Below, one piece after another: positions 51,662-59,091 of a DNA stretch of 64,000 nt (the stretch's first letter is position 1; every line of letters starts with the position of its first letter). The notes beneath the pieces are model-generated. The model was not told the origin of the DNA, did no database searches, and worked only from the letters and a program-made list of their open reading frames with translations. Source of the DNA: Rhizobium rhizogenes NBRC 13257 (GTDB lineage Bacteria; Pseudomonadota; Alphaproteobacteria; Rhizobiales; Rhizobiaceae); assembly GCF_000696095.1 (NCBI RefSeq), contig NZ_BAYX01000004.1, forward strand, positions 186,001 to 250,000, written 5' to 3'. The position numbers and the translations under genes are program-made.

Positions 51662-53302
51662 TCAGCCCCGCTTTAATTGGTCAACGATGGCATCGGCGGC
51701 CTTCACGGCCAAGGCCGCCATGGTGATGGTGCTGTTGCCGCAGCCGCCCGTCGTCATCGCCGCGCCGCCGGGCAGAAAAAGATTCGGATGATCATGCGCG
51801 CGACAGTCGACATCGACGACAGAGTCGGTGGGATCGGTGCCCATGATGCAGCTCCCCATCATGTGGTCGCTATTGGTGAAGGTCGTGGCGATGCTGCTTT
51901 CGACGGCGCCAAGCTCCGCGATCAATTTCTTCAGCAGCGGCAGGGTATATTCCTGGTGGCTGCGGCGCACATAGTCGCCGACATCATAATAGATGTTCGG
52001 CTTGCTGAGGCCCAGCCAGTCTTTCTTATCCGACAATGTCAGGCGGTTATTGGGATCCGCCAGGATCTCGTGCTCGATCGTCAGTCGCGCGGTGCAGGCC
52101 GAGAGCCGGCGTATCTCCGCGTCCAAAGCTTTGCCGACCAGTCCCTTCGAGAGCGCCGCCAGACCGCCAACGGCGCTGAGAGCTGCATTTTCGCAGCGAA
52201 GCATGGCACCGGCATGTTCGCTTCGGAAAGCGCCTTGCCCGGTCATCATAATGCTGCTGCCCTGCACGGGGCCCACGCCCGTCCACATCGGCTCTGAGAG
52301 CACCATCTGCGCGCTGATCTTGGGCTGGTCCATCAGATTGCGTCCGACCTGATCCGAATGATTGGCAACGCCATTCGGGTTGCGATCGTCCTTGGACATC
52401 AGTAGCAGTTTCGGCGTCTCTATCGCATTGCAGGCAATGACGAAAAGCCTGCCGGTTACCTTTTGCGATTCCTTGTTGGGATTGAAGAAATGGACCGCCT
52501 GAATGTTCTGCTTTGCATCCGTCTCCACCCTGTAGACGACCGCATTGGCGAGAATCCGGCCACCCTTGGATTCGATCCTTGGCAGAGCCGATGCCGCATC
52601 GTATTTCGCCGAGATCGGACAGACTGGAAAACAGTTGTTGTTGCCGCAACAAGGCGGTCGTCCGTCGTAGGAAACACCGCTATTGCGAGCTTGAGGGGCG
52701 GGAAGATTGGTGATGCCCACCCGTGCGGCGGCGTCTGTGAAACGCTGTTCGCCCGGGCCGTAGGGAATACGGCCCATGGGATAGGGCTTGGAGCGCGGCA
52801 ATGGCGGCCATTGCAGCTCAACCTCGGACGGACCGCACACACCCAGCGCATATTCGGCGCGGGTATAATATGGTTCGAGCGTGTTGTAATCAAACGCCCA
52901 ATCCCGGCCGACGCCGTAAAGGCTTTTCATCCGCATATCATCGGGATGCAGCCGCCAACAGATGCCCGCCCAATGCCAGGTAGCGCCGCCGGCGTAACGC
53001 ACATAACCCTGACGGTATGCCCGCCCGTTCGGTCCTTCAAGCTGCAGGTAGTCGGTCGTGGCGTCTACCAATTCTGATTCAATATGCGGCGCCCAGGGCT
53101 TCGCCGGATAGGGCGCATTCCAGTTTTGCTTGAACCGTGGCGGTACGTTGCGATAATTTTCAACGATCTGCCAGCGCTCCACGCGAGGGCCGGCTTCCAG
53201 CATGAGAACGGACAGGCCCGCGTCCAGCGCCTGCTCGGCGACGAGGCAACCGACAACGCCTGTTCCAACGACAATGACGTCCGCACTATAATCGTTTGCC
53301 AT
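51662..53302 (-). CDS. GMC-family FAD flavoprotein, large subunit of sugar/polyol dehydrogenase
   Basis: 546 residues. FAD dinucleotide fold VIVVGTGVVGCLVAEQAL at the N-terminus, YVRYAGGATWHWAG (flavin loop), a four-Cys-containing region (PPCCGNNNCFPVCP), and C-terminal NSDHMMGSCIMG with GGCGNSTITMAALAV. No signal peptide of its own, consistent with export as a complex with the TAT-bearing small subunit. The family oxidises gluconate, sorbitol or fructose in the periplasm. The middle gene of the S-L-C set. Confidence 0.94.
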   Translation of the reverse strand: MANDYSADVIVVGTGVVGCLVAEQALDAGLSVLMLEAGPRVERWQIVENYRNVPPRFKQNWNAPYPAKPWAPHIESELVDATTDYLQLEGPNGRAYRQGYVRYAGGATWHWAGICWRLHPDDMRMKSLYGVGRDWAFDYNTLEPYYTRAEYALGVCGPSEVELQWPPLPRSKPYPMGRIPYGPGEQRFTDAAARVGITNLPAPQARNSGVSYDGRPPCCGNNNCFPVCPISAKYDAASALPRIESKGGRILANAVVYRVETDAKQNIQAVHFFNPNKESQKVTGRLFVIACNAIETPKLLLMSKDDRNPNGVANHSDQVGRNLMDQPKISAQMVLSEPMWTGVGPVQGSSIMMTGQGAFRSEHAGAMLRCENAALSAVGGLAALSKGLVGKALDAEIRRLSACTARLTIEHEILADPNNRLTLSDKKDWLGLSKPNIYYDVGDYVRRSHQEYTLPLLKKLIAELGAVESSIATTFTNSDHMMGSCIMGTDPTDSVVDVDCRAHDHPNLFLPGGAAMTTGGCGNSTITMAALAVKAADAIVDQLKRG

Positions 53303-53450
53303 CTTATCGATTCCAACTATCCAAAGGCTCGAATAGGCACGTCAAAACCCGCCGCAAGCCGATCCCATGACAAAGTCGTCCTCCGGGGCGTCTTGCTCGA
53401 TTTGTGTGAAAGCCGCCCGCTACGCGCCTTCGCGCACGGGGCGGCTTTCG

Positions 53451-54002
53451 TCAGAATGTCGGCATATCGCCAAGAGCCGGAGCCTCCGCATTCCATCCAT
53501 TCGGACCGGATATCGCGTAGGTCGGGATTGTCATGACGTCATGGGTTGGTTGGTACATAAGCGCCGTCTCGAAGGCGAAGACCTCCGCGTTGGCGGAATT
53601 TTCCACAACGCCTGTATACCAGGCCGAAATGATGGCCAGGGCCGTGTCCTTCACGCGCCCTTCCGGAATGTCGGCAAAGAAATCCTCGACGATCCTGGCG
53701 TTTTTTTTCTTCGCAATGTCAATAATTGCGCCGATATCCTGCGCCATCTCCGGATTTATCCGCAGCATGGCGGCAGCCATGCGTGCCCCGACCTCGGGAT
53801 CCAAGTGATGGTCGATGAGGAGCGACGATACGTCCATGAAGTTTGACGAAACCTCCGGCGCGACCGCACCCAGAGTTTGAGCCGAAATCTCCGGAGACAG
53901 CAGTATGCCTCCAGCGAACAAGGCGCCGCCCAGCATCAATTTCCGACGTGTGAGATTAAATTCCTCGGGACAGTCGTCGCGAGATGGGTGGGTCATGTCC
54001 AT
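53451..54002 (-). CDS. Small TAT-exported subunit of the sugar/polyol dehydrogenase
   Basis: 183 residues from ATG 54002 behind GAGGCATTTG. A twin-arginine signal LTRRKLMLGGALFAGG lies near residues 17-32, followed by AQTLG. The mature domain FMDVSSLLIDHHLDPEVGARM, KDTALAIISAWYTGVVEN and MTIPTYAISGPNGW is typical of the sorbitol/fructose dehydrogenase small subunit. It carries the flavoprotein across the membrane as a folded complex. The gap to the flavoprotein gene is 148 bases, without a recognisable gene. Confidence 0.92.
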   Translation of the reverse strand: MDMTHPSRDDCPEEFNLTRRKLMLGGALFAGGILLSPEISAQTLGAVAPEVSSNFMDVSSLLIDHHLDPEVGARMAAAMLRINPEMAQDIGAIIDIAKKKNARIVEDFFADIPEGRVKDTALAIISAWYTGVVENSANAEVFAFETALMYQPTHDVMTIPTYAISGPNGWNAEAPALGDMPTF

Positions 54003-54176
54003 CAAATGCCTCGTCAGCCAGTTTCCGTCATTTTTTAACGCAGGCGCACGGCAGGAATATTACAAAAAAAATCTATGCATTGCATACGATAGAGTCAATC
54101 CAACATTCGTGGAAGCTGATTTATCGGAATTGCAAAAAGCAACTGGAGGGCACCGTAAAGTTAACGTGCTCCGATC

Positions 54177-54350
54177 GAAAGCCAGATTCACGATCCGAGC
54201 CGCACCATACTGAATGGTCAGACCCAGTGCCATCAGCGCAAGGGTTCCGCCAAGCACAAGGCCGATGATAAGCATTGTCATCAGCATCGCAGCAGCGTCC
54301 CCCGTGCTCATCACGCCCAAGCCCAGGGCGGCCGATACCTCGTCGAGAGC
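54177..54350 (-). pseudogene. Remnant of a LivH-type branched-chain amino-acid permease gene
   Basis: The minus frame from about 54350 to 54177 encodes ...MLIIGLVLGGTLALMALGLT and IQYGAARIVNLAF, which is the beginning of LivH-type ABC permeases (first helix and the NLA motif). At 54176 the similarity stops abruptly, and the frame ends at 54060 after unrelated residues. About 240 family residues and the rest of a liv operon are missing. The adjacent dehydrogenase genes may have arrived with the rearrangement that cut it. Confidence 0.7.
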
Positions 54351-54352
54351 TT

Positions 54353-54706
54353 TTAGCGACTGAACTTCAGGTCTGGCTTGTCGCCGTCCCAGCCCTGAAG
54401 CCCGCCGGGAGCCTCACGAAAGCGAAGGCACCTTGTTCCCATCTTGCCGAGGATGCACATCGTATCGCCCTTGACCGACCAGGTGAGGGACAGCGTAAAC
54501 GGCAGTGGGCCACGTATGCTTCCAGTGCCATCCTTATTCAGGGTGACCTTAAGGGTCTTGCCGTCAGGTGCATCAGCCAGCCAGGGAAGCCCGTCGGCGA
54601 GAATGGCAGCAGCCTTTTGCGGTGGCAGATAGGCCTGCTTTTCCGCGGCAAAGATGGGGCTTGCGGCAAGAATTGCGACGGCTGCCGCTGCGAACCTTAG
54701 ATGCAT
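54353..54706 (-). CDS. Small exported protein of unknown function
   Basis: 117 residues, AGAGGACG upstream of ATG 54706. Signal peptide ending SPIFAAE. The mature domain of about 97 residues contains two Cys (TMCIL and TRCLRF) and a TGSIRGPLPFTLSLTWSV beta-rich segment. Probably periplasmic. Similar small proteins exist in rhizobia, but I do not recognise a function. Located between the DUF3313 gene and the permease remnant, same strand. Confidence 0.75.
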   Translation of the reverse strand: MHLRFAAAAVAILAASPIFAAEKQAYLPPQKAAAILADGLPWLADAPDGKTLKVTLNKDGTGSIRGPLPFTLSLTWSVKGDTMCILGKMGTRCLRFREAPGGLQGWDGDKPDLKFSR

Positions 54707-54818
54707 TTTCGTATCGTCCTCTTTTCTATAGATTTACGTGAGGCGCCGCTGGCGCCTGGTTGCGAGTAGCTGAATGGCGGTCGCCCAGCCACGGAGCGCG
54801 TGCAGTGCGGTACGGCGG

Positions 54819-55664
54819 TTATTGAGTGGTCGCTGCGCCCTTGTCGCTCCAGCCCGGCGGCAGACCCAGTTGGCCGGCAACTGCTCCGGTAATGCCGGGT
54901 GCTGAGCCAAATGCCTTGCAAGCGTCGTATTTCGGGCCGCCGCCAAGCGACGCCTTTATCTTTTGTGCCGACGGTATCATCGACGTTCCCTTGAATGGGT
55001 CCTGGCCCTTGACCAGCATGCGGCTGAAGTCGGCGCCGAAGGCGGAGGAAAGCGAATAGGCATCCCCGACCGTCGAGATCCTGGCCTTTGTTGTCAGCAT
55101 GTTTGCGCCGCGCGACCAGAGCATGGCCGCCTTCTGGGTTCCGTCCAGACCGACCGCCTCGGCTTCGACCGACAGGCCGCCGAGACCGATCGGAATCCTT
55201 GGAATTGGTACGGCGAGCGCCACTGACGTGCCGAGGGACGCCACGGCGGAAGTCGCTGCGGCCGTCCGGTTCGTTGGGACGATGTCAGTGACAGTTGCGT
55301 GGACGACGAGATCGGCCGGCTGGTTCGAAGCCACGACCTGGAAACGGTCGCTGAGGCCGGTACAGAGCGCCCGGTCGATCGCATTGGTGACGAGCGCCAG
55401 GTTTTTAGGATCGAAAGCGCCACTGTTACCGATCTGCGCCGACGTCCGTACGATACGCACGGTCTGTGCGGCAAGTACTGGCGCCGGGTCCACCCGCAAT
55501 TTCGCCTTCGTCAGCGAGCCCCCCGATGCGGTCATATCAGCGTAGGAACCGAGAGACGTACCCTGATGCAGTGGCACGCTTGCACAAGAGGAGAGCGACA
55601 AGAGCAGAACGACGCAGAACACGCCCTGCGAACGCATTTCAGGCAGCCGAAGGCTAAAGGTCAT
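54819..55664 (-). CDS. DUF3313 lipoprotein
   Basis: 281 residues from ATG 55664; ATG 55634 is an alternative. Lipobox LSLSSC near residue 27 gives an outer-membrane or periplasmic lipoprotein. LRVDPAPVLAAQTVRIVRTS, ALCTGLSDRFQVVASNQPADLVVHATV (split) and DIVPTNRTAA are DUF3313 features. Function is unknown; relatives are often in envelope-stress or phosphate regulons. Three phased GTAAA sites lie 63-88 bases upstream, matching sites before the nearby RND operon, so the CpxR-like regulator probably controls it. Confidence 0.88.
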   Translation of the reverse strand: MTFSLRLPEMRSQGVFCVVLLLSLSSCASVPLHQGTSLGSYADMTASGGSLTKAKLRVDPAPVLAAQTVRIVRTSAQIGNSGAFDPKNLALVTNAIDRALCTGLSDRFQVVASNQPADLVVHATVTDIVPTNRTAAATSAVASLGTSVALAVPIPRIPIGLGGLSVEAEAVGLDGTQKAAMLWSRGANMLTTKARISTVGDAYSLSSAFGADFSRMLVKGQDPFKGTSMIPSAQKIKASLGGGPKYDACKAFGSAPGITGAVAGQLGLPPGWSDKGAATTQ

Positions 55665-55726
55665 GTGGCAAATCTTCCGAACCGGGATCGTGGGTTCAGA
55701 TTTTAGCGATGCCTGCGTTAATGGCC

Positions 55727-55752
55727 GTAAAGGCAGTGTAAAGTTGGGTAAA
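55727..55752 (-). promoter_or_regulatory. Tandem GTAAA half-sites (CpxR-like box) before the DUF3313 gene
   Basis: GTAAA occurs at 55727-55731, 55738-55742 and 55748-55752, at 11- and 10-base steps. The second pair is exactly GTAAA-N5-GTAAA, the CpxR consensus of enterobacteria. Reverse-complemented, 55735-55756 agrees at 20 of 22 positions with the site before the RND operon. Confidence 0.72.
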
Positions 55753-55850
55753 ACTTCGAGATCAGGTGCTAATCATTGCCTGAATTTCAACTTTGAACCG
55801 CTTCAACGAGAGCCGCCTTCCCGCCGCACATCTTGGAAGATTGAGCCAGA

Positions 55851-57140
55851 TTAGGCGTGATCGCTCGCCGGACCAAAGGTCGTCGGCTTTCGGGGGATTT
55901 CGAGGGTGATGGTCAGGCCGCCGGCCGCTGGCAAGGATGCATATGCCCGCCCGCCATGACGCTCGATAGCCTGTCTGGTGATTGCAAGACCCAGGCCATA
56001 TCCATCACTCGGTACGGCGCCATTGCCGCGTGAGAACGGCTGGAAGATGCGCTCGAGTTCGTCATGCCTGACGCCTGGTCCCTGATCCGTGACGCGGACC
56101 TTGAGGAGATCGGCTGTCATCTCGCAACGCACAGATATTCGCGAGCGCTCGGCGGTATATTTGATGGCGTTGCGAATGACGTTTTCCAGCGCCCGGTAGA
56201 TCAGCTCGCCCTCGACATCGGCTAGGAACATACCGTCGACGCTCGCCGTGATCGCGATCGCCCGTATCTGGGCTTCGAATGTCGCATCACCAAGGATCTC
56301 GTTCAGGAGGTCGACGACATCGAGGGACTGCGTTTTCAGCGGAAGACTGGAGCCCGCGGTCAGTCTGGCCAGCGTCAGGATCTCGCCCACCAGGACGTCG
56401 AGCCGCTCGACCTCGCGATCCATGCGATCCAGCATGACATCGAGTTTCGCCGGGTTCTGCCGAAGCACGCCCACCGCGGCCTGCAGACGGGACAAGGGCG
56501 AGCGCAGCTCATGCGATACGTCATGAAACAGCCGCTGCTGCGCATCCTGAAGCTCCTGCAGCCGCGCGGCGCTGGAATCGAAATCATGGGCAAGTGCCGT
56601 GACCTCATCCTTTCGGCCGGCCATCTTGTCACCGATGCGGAAATCGAAGCGGCCGTGAGCGAGCGCGCTCAATCCATCGCGCAGATGAACGACGGGACGA
56701 ATGAGGTATTGGGCGAGCGCGCCTGCCGAGATCGTGCTCGAGATTAGGATCGCGAGCCACGGCATGAACGGCGCAAAGTTCTCCAAAATGGAACCGGCTG
56801 GAGCCGACAGGATAATCCGATAGCAAACTCCGTCCCTCAGGACGGATCTTGTGTTGGCCGCATTCGCGTCCGCACAGGCGGCGGCTTCCGCTGCCTTCGA
56901 AATGGTCAGACCTAGCGGCAGCGTCTCTTCGCTTGCGCCGACAAAGTGTCTGGCGGCATCCTCGCCATCCTTCGCGAGCACGTTTGCGGCAAGGTTCAGG
57001 ATGAGCGCTCGCCGTTCTGCCTCCAGCTCGCGTGCAAAAGGAACGGCCTGAAGGAGATTGACGATAATGATGATAACCGCGACGGACGCCGCAAGCGTCA
57101 GCCAGATGATCGTGAAGAACTTCCAGAAAAGCCGGGGCAT
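55851..57140 (-). CDS. Sensor histidine kinase (CpxA/BaeS-like)
   Basis: 429 residues from ATG 57140, 2 bases after the regulator stop. TM1 about 5-28, TM2 about 135-158, with a periplasmic domain containing two Cys (AACADA, DGVCYR). HAMP region RPVVHLRDGLSALAHGRFDFRI, HisKA LFHDVSHELRSPLSRLQ, N-box VIRNAIKYT, G1 VTDQGPGV and G2 GYGLGLAITRQ intact. Paired with the OmpR-type regulator and divergent from an RND pump it probably induces. Confidence 0.94.
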   Translation of the reverse strand: MPRLFWKFFTIIWLTLAASVAVIIIIVNLLQAVPFARELEAERRALILNLAANVLAKDGEDAARHFVGASEETLPLGLTISKAAEAAACADANAANTRSVLRDGVCYRIILSAPAGSILENFAPFMPWLAILISSTISAGALAQYLIRPVVHLRDGLSALAHGRFDFRIGDKMAGRKDEVTALAHDFDSSAARLQELQDAQQRLFHDVSHELRSPLSRLQAAVGVLRQNPAKLDVMLDRMDREVERLDVLVGEILTLARLTAGSSLPLKTQSLDVVDLLNEILGDATFEAQIRAIAITASVDGMFLADVEGELIYRALENVIRNAIKYTAERSRISVRCEMTADLLKVRVTDQGPGVRHDELERIFQPFSRGNGAVPSDGYGLGLAITRQAIERHGGRAYASLPAAGGLTITLEIPRKPTTFGPASDHA

Positions 57141-57142
57141 GG

Positions 57143-57829
57143 TCAGTCCACCAGAAGTTGGTAGCCCTGGCCGCGAACGGACTGAATCCAGGATTGCCCG
57201 TCCTCCCTGAGCCCGAGCTTCTGGCGAACGCTGCTGATATGGACGTCGATGCGGCGATCGAAGGGCGTGAGCGGCTTGCCGAAAGCCCGCTTTGATATGT
57301 CCTGCTTCGATACCAGCTGGCCGGCGCTGCGGGCGAGAACTTCGAGCAGGCTGAACTCCGTGCCGGTCAGATCCAAAGCCGCGCCGCGCCATTCGGCTGT
57401 CCGGCTGCCCGGATGGATCACGAGTTGCCCTGCCCTTAGCGTGTCGGTCGCCGTGCCTGCCGTAGGCTGGCCCGCGCGCCGCAAAATCGCGCGAAGCCTG
57501 GCCGCAAGTTCACCTGGCGAGCAGGGCTTCGGCACATAGTCGTCCGCGCCGAGGTTGAGGCCCGATATACGGTCGATGTCATCGCCTCTTGCGGTCAGCA
57601 TCAATACGGGAACAAGGCTCAGCTTCCTGATTCTCTGTAGAACTTCGATCCCGTTCATTCGGGGCATCATGATGTCGAGCACGATGATATCCACCGCATT
57701 GCCGGCGGCTGCCGCAATGGCGGCGCGACCGTCCGTATCAGTTGAGACGTCATATCCTTCTTCCGCCAGATATTCCTGCAGAAGCGTCGTCAATTCGACG
57801 TCGTCGTCGATGAGGAGAACCTTGTTCAT
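57143..57829 (-). CDS. OmpR-family response regulator (CpxR-like)
   Basis: 228 residues. Receiver acidic pocket D8/D9/D10, phospho-acceptor D52 (IVLDIMMPRMNG), Thr in MLTARG and K100 (DYVPKPC). Winged helix with LTGTEFSLLEVLARSAGQLV and RRIDVHISSVRQKLG. GTAAA-type repeats in front of the divergent RND operon and before the DUF3313 gene match CpxR binding patterns, giving a plausible regulon. Confidence 0.94.
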   Translation of the reverse strand: MNKVLLIDDDVELTTLLQEYLAEEGYDVSTDTDGRAAIAAAAGNAVDIIVLDIMMPRMNGIEVLQRIRKLSLVPVLMLTARGDDIDRISGLNLGADDYVPKPCSPGELAARLRAILRRAGQPTAGTATDTLRAGQLVIHPGSRTAEWRGAALDLTGTEFSLLEVLARSAGQLVSKQDISKRAFGKPLTPFDRRIDVHISSVRQKLGLREDGQSWIQSVRGQGYQLLVD

Positions 57830-57891
57830 TCACTTCGTCCGTCAATCACATCCGCCATCCTTACAGCACAAACGCGGGCGCACGGCCAAGT

Positions 57892-57927
57892 TTTACCCAG
57901 CTTAACACTAACTTGACCGCACTTAAC
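57892..57927. promoter_or_regulatory. Four phased half-sites (CpxR-like) in the RR/RND divergent promoter
   Basis: TTTAC 57892-57896, TTAAC 57902-57906, TTGAC 57913-57917 and TTAAC 57923-57927 stand at 10-, 11- and 10-base steps, one face of the helix. TTTACCCAGCTTAAC is the near-copy of the DUF3313 upstream site. Probably bound by the adjacent response regulator. Confidence 0.7.
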
Positions 57928-57987
57928 GTTCGTCCGGCTACTGATCGGCTTGGCGGCATCGGTTGTGGTTCAGGAATTGCCTGCGCG

Positions 57988-59091
57988 ATGCCAAGAACTG
58001 CAAGGAATGCATCGTTGAGAAAGCCGTCCATGATATTCGCCACCGCACTCGTTGCGGCAGCGCTTTTGCTTCCATTCCGCACTGCCACGGCGGAAAAGGC
58101 GGCCGCACCCGCCCTTACCGTCTCCCTGGCGCCGCCATCGCAGCGGGACTGGCCGGAGACCGTTCCCGCGAGCGGTTGGCTGAAGCCCTGGCAGGAAGCA
58201 ATAGTCGCCTCCGAGACCGGTGGCTTGCGCATCATCGAGGTGCTGGTCGATGTCGGCTCCGTGGTCACGAAGGGGCAGACGCTTGTCCGGCTTTCGCAAG
58301 AGAGCACTCTTGCCGACCTCCGCAAGCAACAGGCTGCCGTCGTCACCGCCCAGGCAAGCCTGGCCAAAGCCAAGGCGAATGCGGATCGGGCGCGGCAGCT
58401 TCGTTCATCCGGGGCTCTATCCGACGAGAAGATTACCGAATATTTCGCCGATGAGCAGACGGCGACCGCAACCCTGGCATCTGAGGAGGCCGCACTCGAC
58501 AGCGAAAAGATCAAGCTCGCTCAGACGACCATCACCGCCGCCGACGACGGCTTGATTACGTCGCGCTCCGCCGATCTTGGTGCTGTGGTCTCCGCCGGCA
58601 CCGAGCTGTTCCGCATGGTCCGACAGCAGCGTGTCGAGTGGCAGGCAGAAGTTTCAACACGCTACCTCCCGCGGATTTCGGAAGGATTGAGCGTCGAGAT
58701 CAACGGAGCGGATGGCCACTCCATTCAGGGCAAGGTGAGGCTTGTCGGACCCTCGGTCAGCACCGATACCAGCCGGGTGATCGTCTATGTCGCGCTGCCA
58801 GCCGACATTCGTCCACGCACCGGCCTCTATGTCACCGGCAATATCGAGTTGCAGACCACGCCGGCGCTCACCGTTTCCGAGACGGCAATCGTCTTCCGGG
58901 ACGGCATCAGCTACCTGTTCATCGCCGGCGAAGACGATCGGGTGCGACGGGTCCGGGTGGAAACCGGCCGTCGCAACAATGGCGAGGTCGAGATCATCTC
59001 CGGCCTGGACCGGTCGGCAAAGGTCGTGACGTCGGGCGGAGCCTTTCTGTCGGACAATGACCTTGTGAAGATCGCGGAGATAAACAGATGA
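57988..59091 (+). CDS. RND efflux membrane fusion protein
   Basis: 367 residues if ATG 57988 is used; ATG 58030 (MIFATALVAAALLLPFRTAT) would give a cleaner signal peptide. Barrel-sandwich EAIVASETGGLRIIEVLVDVG and the matching half AADDGLITSRSADLGAVVSAG bracket a coiled-coil hairpin. The C-terminal barrel has RPRTGLYVTGNIEL. No lipobox is seen, unlike the first pump of the window. Its stop overlaps the start of the permease by 4 bases. Confidence 0.92.
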   Translation: MPRTARNASLRKPSMIFATALVAAALLLPFRTATAEKAAAPALTVSLAPPSQRDWPETVPASGWLKPWQEAIVASETGGLRIIEVLVDVGSVVTKGQTLVRLSQESTLADLRKQQAAVVTAQASLAKAKANADRARQLRSSGALSDEKITEYFADEQTATATLASEEAALDSEKIKLAQTTITAADDGLITSRSADLGAVVSAGTELFRMVRQQRVEWQAEVSTRYLPRISEGLSVEINGADGHSIQGKVRLVGPSVSTDTSRVIVYVALPADIRPRTGLYVTGNIELQTTPALTVSETAIVFRDGISYLFIAGEDDRVRRVRVETGRRNNGEVEIISGLDRSAKVVTSGGAFLSDNDLVKIAEINR

